64,000 nt of DNA from Thelonectria olida (taxonomy: Eukaryota; Ascomycota; Sordariomycetes; Hypocreales; Nectriaceae), in the NCBI GenBank assembly GCA_020736575.1, contig JAGPYM010000016.1, positions 1-64,000 on the forward strand. The letters run 5' to 3'. Positions 10,015 through 21,292 of the stretch are shown here, piece by piece. The first letter of the stretch is position 1, and every line of letters begins with the position of its first letter. The position numbers were made by a program, and so were the translations under genes. Below the pieces are notes generated by a model. That model was not told where the DNA came from, did not search any database, and saw only the letters and a program-made list of their open reading frames with translations.

Positions 10015-10869
10015 CTATCCAATGTTCAAAACACCAATTCCATCCCAAGTATCGAATAGCGATTGTACTGCCTCTTCATCCCACTCCATATTTGTTTCAT
10101 GGGAGTGCATCTCCAGCCCCCGCGGACCATCTACGTGAGCTTCTTGTTCCCCATCCCCTGTGGCCTTTTTATAGTTGCAATCAGTTACAAGAGTTGCGAG
10201 CGTATCCCTCGCATCTTGCGCAGACTGCTTTGTGCCTGGCGTAAGAAGGATACTCATAAGAGTGTGGTCCCAAGGCATCATCTCGATCTGTATCGTGCTA
10301 GATTGCGATTCATCAATAATCTCTAGACTAGAGCATTGGTGCGCGCTTTCTGGCTCCTCTTGGGAGTCAATGGTAATGCCACAATTGGGTAGAGTTGACC
10401 CCATATCATTTTGTTGCTTGTCACTGTCCCAGTCGTCCTCTGATTGAGGTTGCTCAGATAATGCTCGTGCTTTCTCAAATCGTGACCCAATATCCGCGTC
10501 TACCATCGATTTTGGTGTGGGCAGTGTCACGGGCTCCGATCCCGATTCAGCTGTGAATCTCTGGCGCGTTCTTCGAGCTGGTGCGCGGTCTTCACGCGGG
10601 CCTTGGCTATGATAGTATTAGCCAGCACTAATATGAGTTGAACGTACGACTCACAACCGTTTTCTTGGTGTCGAAACGACGCATTGCCTTTCAAAGTGCC
10701 TGCAGTTTAGACACGGGCCGCCGTTGTCATGCTGGATGCATCGTACCTTGCGTATGTGGCAGAGTCTGCATGCAGGAAGAACCCGTCGTTTCCTGGGAGT
10801 TGATCGATTGTGTTCCGACGCACCAATGGTCACCAGTGAAAACTTTATCGACTGGAATTGGTGGGACAT
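10015..10869 (-). CDS. Zn2Cys6 transcription factor, short form
   Basis: Two exons (10869-10655 and 10606-10015; 268 aa) with a 48-base intron (GTGAGT..TAG). The N-terminal part carries CRLCHIRKVRC, then PCLNCRHFERQC, a complete Cys-x2-Cys-x6-Cys-x8-Cys-x2-Cys-x6-Cys binuclear zinc cluster at about residues 34-63. Basic residues follow. No fungal_trans domain is visible; the rest is Ser/Asp/Glu-rich and ends FDTWDGIGVLNIG, possibly an activation region. The overall size and acidic tail resemble short pathway-specific regulators of fungal clusters. It is divergent from the cyclase-family gene at 11388 and shares a 518-base promoter interval with it, so it probably acts on the neighbouring genes. 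Confidence 0.85.
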
Positions 10870-11387
10870 ACTTTGTCAAATTGACAAACTGAGAAGCTAT
10901 GAGAACTGATGTCGTTTAGAAACGATCTAGCAGTGGCCCAAATGCTATAAGCGCCTCGATTCTTTTTGTTCAAGCTCATCAGAGTTTTCAGGCTTGAAGG
11001 GCAGGCTCGTGACTTCACTGTCTAAGAGTTAGTGCTGTTCTTTCCGGGGCTGACCTGAATCATGGTCAAACTTCAAAGCATACAACCCGAGGATGAACAG
11101 GCCTTGAGGGCGACTTGGTCTATGCTGGCATTCGATGCTCTTCTAATTAAGAGTGGCCACCTTACCCTATAAACTTAGCCCTCCCGATCATTCATTCATT
11201 GCGGTTCCTCCCAGTAGGAAAGCCTGTTTCGGAACGATGTCTCCCGTCCGGCGCTACCGGCCCAAGCTCCGTGGTAGACGCCGCCGAGGGACGGTATTTC
11301 CGTCCCACCACAGATATATTTGGGACAGATTCAACGAATTCCCCAGTTTATCATGCATGCTTATCAATCTTCCTAAGTCAATCAACA
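10870..11387. promoter_or_regulatory. Divergent promoter between zinc-cluster regulator and cyclase-family gene
   Basis: Intergenic interval with CCGTCCGG and TACCGGCCC near 11247-11262, CGGAA near 11230 and TTCCG near 11298. CGG triplets are the half-sites bound by Zn2Cys6 proteins, so the arrangement is suggestive, not proof. Confidence 0.35.
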
Positions 11388-12553
11388 ATGTCTGTTCTTG
11401 TCAGTCCATCCTTTGGTGATCTCCCACTCAGACAAGGGGACCCTCCCTACTCAGCGTGGGGGCTCTGGGGAACCGACGATCATTTAGGCTCTTTGGTGAA
11501 TTCTCCTTCAGACCAGATACGAAATGACGTTATTAACATATGGACTCAAGAACCTCCTTACCCCGGCCGTTGTCAGAGATGCAACCTCTGAGATCCGTTC
11601 CGGGCAGCGATTTAGCCTAAAGTAGGGGAGCACCACCAAGCCTTGATCAAGTTTACAAGAAAATGAGTGAGCGCTGACCTTTCTTCCAGCTGGTGCCTCA
11701 GTCAGCCAAAAACACCAGCTTTTCGCAGACATGAATTTGCATTTGAGCACTCGATCCAAGGTGATGGACATGTGCTAGATGACATTGTCAGTGACTTGAA
11801 AGATACTATTAATCTGATGCGCAGCGATGTGCTGACATTGAGCAGCTAACATTTAATACCCAAAAAAGCACCCAGTGGGATGGATTGCGCCACTTCGCCT
11901 ACCAAAAGGAGCAACTCTTCTATAATGGTACAACCAAAGATGAGATTGTCGAGAACGTCAGCGGCAGCCTTGGATTGCAATGGTGGCACAAGGTAGGAGG
12001 CATTGCTGGCAGAGGTATCCTAGTCGACTACTGGGCATATGCGAAAGCAACGGGCAAGGACTTCGATCCTGCGAGCCCGTACGGAATCCCCTGGGAGGAC
12101 CTCTTTGGATGCATTGAATGGCAAGAGAAAGAGTCATCCGGCGAATTCAAGCCACGGCCTGGAGACATTCTGCTCGTTCGATCTGGCTTCACGGCCCGGT
12201 ACGGCCAACTCAACGAACACGAAGAAAGAGAGTTGGGAAAAGCGTGGCCACCTGCGTCTTGCGGGCTGCAGCAGGATAAGAGACTGCTGCAGTGGCTTTG
12301 GGAGAACCAATTTGCTGCCGTGGGAGGAGATGCACCGGCATGGGAAGTTTTCCCGGTCAACGAAGCTGCGGGATTCTGCTTCCACGAGGTTCTCATTGCG
12401 GGCTGGGGCTGTCCCATTGCCGAGCTGCTCTGGCTGGAGGACCTCGCAGCCTGGTGTCTGGCAGAAAAGCGATGGAGCTTTTTCCTGTCCTCTTGCCCCC
12501 TGAATGTCCACGGAGGGGTAGCAAGTCCTGCTAATATGATAGCCTTGGTGTAG
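11388..12553 (+). CDS. Cyclase-family (PF04199) hydrolase
   Basis: Four exons (11388-11495, 11551-11621, 11690-11786, 11846-12553; 327 aa). The spliced protein shows YSAWGLWGTDDHLGSLNLLTP, SEIRSGQRFSLN, then FNTQKSTQWDGLRHFAYQ, RPGDILLVRSGF and VGGDAPAWE, the normal sequence of landmarks in fungal cyclase/kynurenine-formamidase-like proteins. TQWDGLRHF corresponds to the metal-binding segment of the family. Proteins of this fold hydrolyse amides, lactones or C-C bonds using Mn or Zn; the bacterial cyclases act on polyketides and the KynB type on N-formylkynurenine. It lies 47 bases tail-to-tail from the dimeric-barrel gene. In this cluster it might open a lactone or ring product of the oxygenases (inference). 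Confidence 0.88.
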
Positions 12554-12600
12554 GTGGCTTGGGTGAATTGCATCATGTTATCTAGCTCTTTTGTAATACT

Positions 12601-13194
12601 TTACAAGTTCTCTGCGATCTTTCTTGTCCCCATTCGCTGCCACGCAACTCGAAGCGACTCGACCCGATCCGAGTTGATGTATTTGTCCAACGGCGAGTTG
12701 GATTGCGGCTGATTGTTGAACATGATGATCAGGCGTTGGGAGGGAATCTCGATACAATCCCCCGTCATTGCCATTCCCTTGCCGTGCTTTTGGATGTGAT
12801 TCTCGCACGTCCCCCTATAGCCATGGTCATCGGCTGTTGGCAATTTGTGAATCCAGGCGTGGGAGCTTTTCAGGGCGGAAGGATGCAATTGGCCCAGATG
12901 GTAATGCTCGATAGTGGGCTTGTCGACCAAAAGTGGTGTGACTGCTTCGAAGAATGGCTGAGCCGCGGGGCTTTCTAAGAAGGCTTGATGAGCATCCAAG
13001 TTCTCCCATAGGGTTATGGATATGGCAAATGGCGTCTGTCGATTTTCCGTGTCCAGCACGATGCCGGTGAGGGTGCAGATTGCACCAGGCTGAGCCAGTA
13101 GCGTCGGTTCGAGCTTTTCAGCGAAGATGCGCATAAAGTCCTTCGCTGGGACCTTGAGAGGATTAAGAACAAGTTCTGTGACTGGATTCTGCAT
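12601..13194 (-). CDS. Dimeric alpha-beta barrel (ABM/EthD-like) protein
   Basis: Single exon, 197 aa. The layout is a ferredoxin-like unit: FMRIFAEKLEPTLLAQPG, an internal ICTLTGIVLD strand, FAISITLWENLDAHQAFLES and FFEAVTPLLVDKPTIEHYHL. This resembles antibiotic-biosynthesis-monooxygenase-type or stress-response dimeric barrels. A second half (HKLPTADDHGYRGTC, then SQRLIIMFNNQP) probably repeats the fold. Such proteins act as cofactor-free oxygenases, cyclases or decarboxylases on small aromatics. No signal peptide or targeting tail is seen. It is convergent with the cyclase-family gene. Family level is moderately sure; function is open. Confidence 0.7.
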   Translation of the reverse strand: MQNPVTELVLNPLKVPAKDFMRIFAEKLEPTLLAQPGAICTLTGIVLDTENRQTPFAISITLWENLDAHQAFLESPAAQPFFEAVTPLLVDKPTIEHYHLGQLHPSALKSSHAWIHKLPTADDHGYRGTCENHIQKHGKGMAMTGDCIEIPSQRLIIMFNNQPQSNSPLDKYINSDRVESLRVAWQRMGTRKIAENL

Positions 13195-13342
13195 GGTTAC
13201 TATGCTGAGGACGTGGTTTGTGAGGCATCTGTTCTGGTCCCCTTTTGGATCTGTTAATCTGAAGATTCATGCTTTAATAGGATAGCTGGACGAGTTGAGC
13301 CGTGGGCAGCATCTGTTCAAGGTGGGACGGTGCTGGCCGCCA

Positions 13343-13353
13343 CGGAAATTCCG
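13343..13353. promoter_or_regulatory. CGGAA-N-TTCCG palindrome, copy 1
   Basis: Perfect inverted repeat CGGAA-A-TTCCG, 149 bases upstream of the barrel-protein start. Its reverse complement is identical to the element at 15563-15573. Inverted CGG half-sites are the usual target geometry of dimeric Zn2Cys6 factors; assignment to one of the two local factors is inference. Confidence 0.5.
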
Positions 13354-13993
13354 CTCCTAATACCGCATCAGACCCCGGGCTGGTGACGGGCGAATGCAGG
13401 GGTCTTGGATTTGCAGTGCGAAAAACCGCCCTCTAGCACACATTGATCACGAACGGGGTCTAGGGTAAGGCCTGCGATGATTGAGAGTGCGCACTTAGGT
13501 AAGGCGAGGTCTAAATTCACGACCAGCACATGGCGATTCTTGCGGCGTGATGATTGAAAGAGCCCAATTGAGCACTAGGTTCTTCTGAATTTCTTTGCGC
13601 TGCCGCCTGTAGCTCGTTCATCGACGTCTTTGCATTAGTTCCGTAACGAATGGAGCTCTGACTTCAAGAGGCAGTACAAGACGTGATTCAGGAGAGAAGC
13701 CAGTTACTACCCAAGGACGCTCGACACCCATTTGAATACAAGAAATAAAAACTCTGATCTTTCAAGCAAAGCGCCTGAAGTACTCGAGCATACTAGGCCA
13801 CGTGCCGCGTCTGAGGACCCAGTGATCTGTTCGTGAAGAATCGGGAGGAAGTAAAACTCCCATAGAGCAACAGGCATGGCGTGAGAACTGAGCCGCAAAC
13901 GGCCCAAACAGGAAATTATCGACTCATTCTCCCGTCCATCATTCGAGGAGGAGCTGGAACATGGGTTGGTTATTTGCGGGCACCTTCCGGCCT

Positions 13994-14007
13994 GTGTCCG
14001 GGCTGCT
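13994..14007. promoter_or_regulatory. 14-base promoter motif GTGTCCGGGCTGCT, copy 1
   Basis: An exact 14-base match to 28372-28385 in the P450/acyl-CoA dehydrogenase promoter, and a match with one extra G to 21438-21450. Each copy is followed within about 10-40 bases by TTCCG. A regulatory role is inferred from conservation only. Confidence 0.45.
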
Positions 14008-14122
14008 CAGGAACTCTCACCCTCATTCCGGCCGATGTGGGCCTGGAAACTCATATTAGACTTGTCCGAGACCGTCAATGATTATCATCTCTTTCGCCAT
14101 TCCTAGCAACTTTGATCACATC

Positions 14123-15543
14123 ATGACAGTCGCCCCGATGAGCACTCTTGATTCCATCCAGCGATACACTCGACGAACACACATAATCCCAGCCAGTCTC
14201 CCACAACATGGCGATGTTTCTGTGCGAAGGGAGCTCGATGGGCCGCTCCGACTTTCAGTCCACGATTACAGCGTGCTGGGATCCAACAAAGACGGCCTCA
14301 CTGTGATTCTTACTCACGGGACTTCGTTTAATAAGAATTTCTGGGAGCTGGTCATTCACTATTTGTTGTGCCAGAAAGATCTGAGGACAGAAGTTCGCAG
14401 ACTCATCGCCATCGATGCCGCGAACCATGGAGATAGCGCTGTCTTGAACCGGGAAGTATTACCTTCAAAGGGTGGGTTCCCTCAACTACCTTGCTTCGGT
14501 TAACTGCATAAAGAGATGCTGACTATCGCAAGCATGCTGGGCGGACGACTCTCGCGACATTCTTCATACACTCAGGTTCTTGGCCGTTGATGGTCCCGCA
14601 TTGGGTATTGGACACTCTTTTGGCGGAGGGAGCATGTAAGTCAGCCGTTTGCGGAACTAGAGTTGTCTCGCTGAGTAGATTCTCAAGGTCTCACGCACAC
14701 ATGATGGACCCGGGCGCATTTCTCGCAACTATCCTGGTTGAACCCATTCTGTTCCAAATGAAATCCCAGACGGAAGCCGTCGCCCGAATGACGCTAGGCC
14801 GACGCGATACATGGGATTCACAGTGAGTTGAGTCGTGACTCGAGGATTGATCTAAAGCTGATGCATAAAGGTCTGCGGTAGCAACGGCCTTTGAACGGAG
14901 CAAAAGCCTTCAAGATTGGGATAGACGTCAACTAAAAGTGTATATCGTGAGTGCAATCCCTCTGGTAATCCGGCGTCTTTTGTGGGCTTGAATGCTGATG
15001 ATTCGTTAGGAGCACGGAACATTTTCAACGGGCGCCGAGGGAGAATCGAAGAGAACCCTCAAGACACCGAAGGAACAAGAAGTGGTATGCAACAGATTTG
15101 TCACGTCTTCTACTGGTGGCGACGAAACACCCTGACTGGGTCGGCTGACTGTGATGAAGGCGACGTACCTGGCGGCGCCGCATCCGCAGATCCTTGAGCT
15201 CCTCAGCGAATCGACTGGACGACACCACTTCATCTGGGGCTCGGAAAGCAAAGTAGTGTAAGCAACGTGTGCTCCTGCTTATGCTTCTTGATTTTATACT
15301 TACAACTCATCCAGCTCATCCAACGACCGTCGATCAGTTGAGAGAATCATTCAGCCGCCCTCGACGTCGCAGGTTATTGCAGGGGCTGGCCACCTTGTGC
15401 GTCTGCTTATGTCCTCTGAGTTCAAAGCCTTTGTCCCCTAATCATTCCTCCAGATCCCCATGACGCACCCTGAGCAATTGAGCATAATCCTCGGCAACCT
15501 GATAGTGGATATATGCTCATTTCCACCACAAGTCAAGCTCTGA
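14123..15543 (+). CDS. Alpha/beta hydrolase, peroxisomal LPX1/AKT2-like, eight exons
   Basis: Exons 14123-14471, 14533-14635, 14688-14822, 14871-14946, 15010-15084, 15160-15257, 15315-15396, 15454-15543 (335 aa); introns are 48-75 bases. Start could also be the in-frame ATG at 14078 or 14138. The spliced protein has LTHGTSFNKNFWE (oxyanion), AIDAANHGDS, the nucleophile elbow GHSFGGGSM and a C-terminal AGAGHLVPMTHP-like segment carrying the catalytic His (here split by an intron as GHL then IPMTHPEQ). This is the family of yeast peroxisomal lipase Lpx1 and of the hydrolases in fungal peroxisomal pathways. It ends VKL, a non-canonical relative of the SKL/QKL peroxisomal tripeptides. Likely role: hydrolysis of an ester, lactone or acyl-CoA intermediate. 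Confidence 0.82.
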
Positions 15544-16048
15544 GCCACAGAGTGGGCTTCTCCGGAATTTCCGTCTCCAATTCCGTGCTCGACGGCAGCA
15601 ACGGACCTGGTGACATTGCTCCCCGCTTCCTCTCGGCTCCTCGCGTGCAACAGAGTTCGGCTATCCCAGATCCGTTCAAGCCTTCACTACTCGTCCTCCG
15701 CTCAGCGATGCGGGGGAGGGTCCACGATGCTGCGTAGATGTGTGGGGTATGGGGGAAGGACTCGGAGGAGGCGGTTCTGGGCACTTTGAGCCGTTAAGTT
15801 GTTTGGTGCTTGCTTGCTAGTTCACTTCCTCTCCCTAGTCCCTGTCTTTCGCATCCAGCCAGGCAATCAGGTTCTCCCCAACGCTAATCATGGTTCATAT
15901 GACAAGACTTAGTTAGCCAACCCCATCAATTGTGATTTGCTCTGCGTTGTCTTGTTTAATTACCCCACTCTGAGCCCTTCCCCTTCTCTCCAGCTCGTGC
16001 CCCAAACGACGACATCTGAACGGGTTCAATAAGAAGCCTGGATTGACA
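15544..16048. promoter_or_regulatory. Promoter of the large Zn2Cys6 regulator
   Basis: Intergenic interval containing TCCGGAATTTCCG and, ten bases on, TCTCCAATTCCG (15574-15585). The latter 12-mer recurs exactly at 21497-21508 between the acyl-CoA synthetase and reductase genes. The sites sit about 460-490 bases upstream of the regulator start, which would allow autoregulation. Confidence 0.45.
15563..15573. promoter_or_regulatory. CGGAA-N-TTCCG palindrome, copy 2
   Basis: CGGAA-T-TTCCG, the same 11-base palindrome as at 13343-13353 in the opposite orientation. It lies 20 bases after the hydrolase stop codon and upstream of the large Zn2Cys6 gene. Confidence 0.5.
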
Positions 16049-19028
16049 ATGACGCCAACAAATCCACGGGATAGTGCCGAACCTCCGAACCTCGCGTCCA
16101 TCGACAACGATGCCGAGCGCCAGGAACGAAGGCCGTCCAGCGCAGCCGACGCGTCCGCAGAAGCCAGCGGTAAGAGGAGCCATGCAAGAAACGACGATGC
16201 TGCGGAGAGCCCAGAGTCATCAAAACAGCCCGTCAAGAAAATGAAGAGGGGAAAATACATCTCCCGAGCATGGTACGGAAGCATCGAAGATCGCGTCACT
16301 CCTTTCAGGAGGTATACGTGCTAATTGGCCCTTTCACAGCACCTCCTGCCAACAACGGAAAATCAAGGTCAGTCTGTAACCAAATAACCATCTCCGAGCA
16401 TCCGACTCAGTATTTCCAGTGCGAGGGAGGAGAACCCTGCGCGCAATGTGTCGCAAGAAACCGACCTTGCATCTCCGCCCCGAGAGGTACAAAACCCAAC
16501 GATCAACGAAGCCGCACCTTCAGTTCGAGTGGCCAAGAATCCGTCATTGGTGTGGCAAACGGGTAATTGTCCCTCTGAGTTACCTTGGCAAAATGGAAAT
16601 AGCTGACCAGTTTCTAACGAGAGTTAGGATCTCCAATATCGACCTATTATCACGCCTCGCCGAAGTTGAACGCCGACTGAACATGATGCCAGCAGCTGCG
16701 CAAGAATCCATCGTTGGCAAGACTCAGACTCATCTTCACTCTCACTCCGTAATAACGGACGATCATTCCACCCCAGGGGCAGGATATCTACAAGATGTCC
16801 TTGAATCCGATGGCCAGACATTCGCCGGGGAAATTTCCATGACACCAACCTTCCAGGGCGTCGACGATGGTGCCGACACTGCGACGGGCGCTGGTGCCAT
16901 GAACGCAGCATTTTCAGCTGCGTCACCACGGCAGCACACGAATGCTCCGGGAGATAAGCCGCGCAAAGTGAGAGCTTGGTTTGAGGCTGTCCTGGACCAG
17001 CATGGGGTCGTCGCGGACGAAGTGGAATGGAGAAGATACATGCAAATCTTCCTTGACGAGATCCATGTTCTGTACCCAATACTCCACCCTCCAACGATTT
17101 GGGAGATCTTTAGTGAGATATGGGAATACTCCGCATTATGGTCACTGACCAGTGCAGTGGAAAGGGAGCATAAGCGCATGTCCGTGGCATTGGTTTGCTT
17201 CTGCCTTGCACTGGGACGCTGCAGTGTGTCAGCCAGGATGACAGACGCAAATGGCGTGCATTCTGCGGGTTGGACCTTGTACAGCGTTGGTATTACTTTG
17301 ATGCAGGACACTGTGGAAATGAGCAACACGGCGTCCAAATCTCTGCTAACGTTACAAATACTCGTGATGAGGGTAAGTGGCTGGTCCATGAAAACATCGG
17401 TCATGGCGCTGAGACTGACTTGGGCAGGTCTTGTACTTGTTCCGACTGGATGCGACTCAGCGGGCGGCACGCCTTCTGGCTCTTAGCATATCCAATGCTC
17501 ACATCATTGGGCTTCATCGCCAGACCACCCTGGAGAAAATGCCAGTCTTCCAAAGCCAAATGTATTGCCGCACTTGGTGGGCCATCTACGTGCTTGATCG
17601 CCGACTCGCCATTGAGTCAGGCCGGCCTTACTTGATCCAAGACAATAACATCGACTCAGCGCTGCCCCTGGAGCTGGGCGATGAATGGTTGAGTCGGAAT
17701 CAATCGAATCCCAAGAAGACGAACGAGCTGCAGCCAGAGATCGCAGTCGAGCTATCTGGATCCCCAGTGACATCAATGCCGTACCTGATTGCCATGGTTA
17801 GGTTTTCCCGTGTAGTCGGCAAGGCATGGGAGCTCCTTTATGGAGTCAGATCCTCCGGGCAGACTTCTTCTGCCATGATCGAGTATGCAGACACGGTCCT
17901 TTCCAACTTGCTGGAGACTCTACCAGCCGAGCTGTCGTATGACCCCCAGAAAGTACCCGAAGTCCAATTCCGGACGAGACGAAGGTGGCAAGTAAAGCAA
18001 ACGATGCTCCTATTCACAGTAAGGCTCCCGCGTGACGATCAAATCCAAGCATCTTGGGCTAATTGGTAACCCAGTGCACCACCTTTCTCCGTCTTTTGAT
18101 GCGCCGGCCCTTTAACTCAGACAAGTCATCCGGTTGCTCAGAAGATGACGAGCTCGAGTCTTTTACAATTTGCGCAAGCCTGGCAGCGAGAATTCTTGGG
18201 GCTCATGAGAGTATCCAAGATGATGGCCTGAAGCATTGCTTTCCTTTCAGCCACTACCTCACCAGTGCTACAATGGTGATGGTTGGTCTCATCACCAAGG
18301 AGCCGGGCCTCAAACGAAGATACCGAGCCATCACACTGGCAGCCACGCGTTCTTTGAACATGTACTGTCACAGCATCTGGGTGTCGGGCAAAATGATGCG
18401 ATATGTCTCGAGGTTAACATCACTTGCCCAGAGAGTTCTTGGCGATACTCCTCCCAACGGTCGGTCTCAGAGCAGTGCCAGAGATCTTGATCAAGAAGGA
18501 CAACTAGACGAAACGCAGCAGCTCACACCCCAGTCTGACACGATGGACATGGCACAAGGCCCAACGTCAAGAGGTGGATGCCCAAGCTTGAGTGAGTTCG
18601 CTCTCGACGCTCCTCAAAGCTTGCCTGGACCAGAACGACGAGGGAGCACCATGTCGAGAAACAGTGATTACAACGTGCAACTGGCTGGAAGACAACATGA
18701 CAAGTCGCATGCAAATGGCTCGTCAATATGGGGCCCAGTCACTGATGACCAGCGACCTCAGATTCCCGACTGGGCTATGTCTGACTTTAACTTCGAGTCT
18801 GTCATTACTGACGACGCTGCCATGGGCTCAAATTTCTCTACGGAGAGCTTGTCCGCTCTCCCTGTGGATGCAATACCGGGGAGCATGCGTGGTGGAACAT
18901 TGGAGATAGATCGAGACATGGATGCAGCGATATTTGGGACTGTGGGCCCAAATCGACTCTTTGACCTCGATGTCGATATGGAACAGGCTATAATGAATCT
19001 TTGCAACACCGGGAGCGCCGGGTTCTAA
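16049..19028 (+). CDS. Large Zn2Cys6 transcription factor with fungal_trans domain
   Basis: Six exons (16049-16272, 16340-16367, 16420-16562, 16628-17372, 17428-18018, 18075-19028; 894 aa). The zinc cluster is split by introns: RACTSCQQRKIK on exons 1-2 and CEGGEPCAQCVARNRPC on exon 3, giving a complete Cys-x2-Cys-x6-Cys-x5-Cys-x2-Cys-x6-Cys at about residues 75-101. A short coiled linker (ISNIDLLSRLAEVERRLN) follows. The middle homology domain (about 210-560) has DEIHVLYPILHPP, then RVLYLFRLDATQRAARLLALS and RTWWAIYVLDRRLAIESGRP, the standard fungal_trans landmarks. The C-terminus is acidic (LFDLDVDMEQAIMNL). It lies in the middle of the cluster, convergent with the acyl-CoA synthetase, and is the best candidate for the cluster regulator. 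Confidence 0.93.
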
Positions 19029-19206
19029 TACTAGAAGGCTTATTCAATCTCAATCAAGTATGCACGAGTTTGGCGCATGAATTATACCAAGTTGGAAAAA
19101 CACCGATATTATTGCAATAACTGCATCACTATTGAGGAGTCTATTCTACCCATCTACTTCTATTTGATGCCTTAGCTGTCGTATCTCCATAGACAGGCTC
19201 AACGGC

Positions 19207-21292
19207 CTACAGTTTTGCTGGAATGGCGAGGCTCGGGTTGCTGCGCCAAGGATGCGTGGTTACACGATTCGCCTTCGCAGGGAGCAAACGCCGCAGAATC
19301 TTGCCAGCAGGACTAGATAGTGTTAGTATTTGAAACTTGCATGTCTTGGGGGAGAACATCATTGAAGCTCACTTTCTCGGGATGGCTTCGAGAATGAAGA
19401 TGCCGCCCGTGATACGCTTGTACCTCGCGACTTTGTCGTTGACGTGATCAAGCACGGAAGCCTTGAGTTCTTCTAGCTCACCCGCATCTTCAAGGGTTGT
19501 GGTGATGTACGCCACTGGGACCTCGGAGGTGCCATGATCATTGTATATGCCACACACGGCAGCGTCGTTAACAAGGGGGTGCGTGATCAGAATGGCCTCA
19601 AGCTCAGCTGGGGCGACTTGGTGGCTAATATCGCACACGTTAGCATCTTAGGCCCATACTAGTATATGAAACATGACTCCTTACCCCTTCACCTTGATCA
19701 TCTCCTTTGCTCGATCCACGATAAACAAGTATCCATTGTCGTCAACATATCCAATGTCGCCGGTTTTCATGTAGCCATCAGAAGTCAGTGGGTTCGAAGG
19801 CTGCTCGTCACCAGTGACATAGCCCTGCATGATGTTTGGTCCTCGTATGATAAATTCTCCAACCTTGGTATCTAAAAACACGGTCAGCCTTGAGAGCAAA
19901 TATGAATAAGAGAGGAAAGCTGGTTTTCATACGTACCCCCCTCGTCCTCGTCCACAACTCTCATCTCTATTCCGGGCAACAATCTCCCAATCGTCCCTGG
20001 AATACTGATTTCGTCCTCTCTCTGGGACGCCACGCTCGGACTGGCTTCCGTCATCCCGTACCAGGATGTTACGGCACACCCAAGTCGCCGAGAAAGCTCC
20101 TCTGCCTGGAGTTGGTTCAATGGCGCTGCGGCATTGATCAAGCATTTCACCGAAGAATAGTCACCCTTCGCGGCTAAGGGGTTTTTGAGGAACTCGAGCG
20201 CAATGGGAGGCACCACATTAATATGCGAGACTATGTCACCATTAGCAAAATCTCGTTGGGTTTGATCAACAAGCACTCACTTTGATGCCTTTTTATCGCC
20301 TCTAACAGCGGTCCCAAGTCAAACCTGCGAAAAACTACAATAGGAGCGCCCTTTCAAAGTCAGTGTAAGCCCAGTTTTGTGCATCATTACTGGACCTAAT
20401 ATTACCTGACAAACGTATTGGCAGGAGAAGCCAGCAAGGCCCAGGATGTGAAAGAATGGCACAATTAGAGCAACCACTGTCTCTGAAGTAAACATGCCGC
20501 GAAGTCCTTGAGATTGCATGAAGATGTTTGCTACAACATTACCGTGGCTAAGTCGTACGCCCTTGACCATTCCTGATGTCCCAGAGCTGAAACAGATGAA
20601 AGCCAACTGCTTCCCTGCAAGACCAGGTGGGATGGCTGTTGGCTCAAAGTCCGCGGAGCCATGATGAATGATATGCTCTACCCTAAGAACTTGTGCGACG
20701 CCTTGCTCGGCCTGATCAGAGTCCCAGATATGGAGAGTAGGTGGAGCATGGAGAGACGGTAACATCTTGATGGCTGCCACAAGCCGAGGAAGAAGTGCTT
20801 TCTCCACAATGACATCGCTCGGCTGGCTTAGCTTGAGAGCATGCAAGAGTTCCTAGAAGCGTTGAGGAACTATCAGATACGCATCCGGGATGACTGGGTA
20901 GGAAAGACGCACATTGGGCTCATAGAGAGGGTTCAGTGCAGACACGACGGCACCAGTCGCAAGGATGCCGTGCACGCAAACGGGATAATAGTTCTATCAA
21001 CCCGAGTGTAAGTAGTGTTCAATGCCAAAGAATCATGTTGACGACTTACCCTGTTTGTTGACAGGATGCCAACCACATCTCCTGGTCCGATTCCAACCTC
21101 ATGACGCAGATGCCGCGCAATCTTTCTCACGGCTGACCTGAAGCTCGCGTAGGTGAAAACGACCTGGCCTGAAATTCCATCGATGATGGCTGGCTTTTCT
21201 GCCGGAGTGTTGTTCAAATTGTAATTCAGAAGCAACTCCGTCAACGTGACGTCCTTGGGGTAATCAAGGGCTTCCGCGCTTCGATAGATCAT
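19207..21292 (-). CDS. Acyl-CoA synthetase (4-coumarate-CoA ligase-like) with C-terminal AKL
   Basis: Eight exons (21292-21050, 20993-20913, 20852-20406, 20350-20281, 20230-19937, 19871-19685, 19624-19373, 19312-19207; 559 aa). Adenylate-forming motifs in order: FSSGTSGMVKGV (A3 type, near residue 200), YGMTEASP, DGYMKTGDIGYVDDNGY, DRAKEMIKVKGHQVAPAELE and PRNPAGKILRR with the catalytic Lys. This is the 4-coumarate-CoA ligase/acyl-CoA ligase layout, activating aryl or acyl acids to CoA esters with ATP. The start MIYRSAEALDYPKD fits family members; the frame is open to 21358. The protein ends IPAKL; AKL is a good PTS1 peroxisomal signal. It is divergent from the PRISE reductase with a 471-base shared promoter. 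Confidence 0.93.

Larger units (their letters stand above)
13195..14122. promoter_or_regulatory. Divergent promoter of the barrel protein and the eight-exon hydrolase
   Basis: About 930 bases without a gene. It holds the palindrome CGGAAATTCCG (13343-13353), CCCCGGGCTG near 13375, CCTTCCGGCC near 13983 and the 14-mer GTGTCCGGGCTGCT at 13994-14007, about 116 bases upstream of the hydrolase start. Confidence 0.5.

Noticed and set aside
12028..12576. 182-codon minus-strand frame opposite the cyclase-family gene
   Set aside because: Fully overlaps the well-supported cyclase-family exon and has the composition of a shadow frame.
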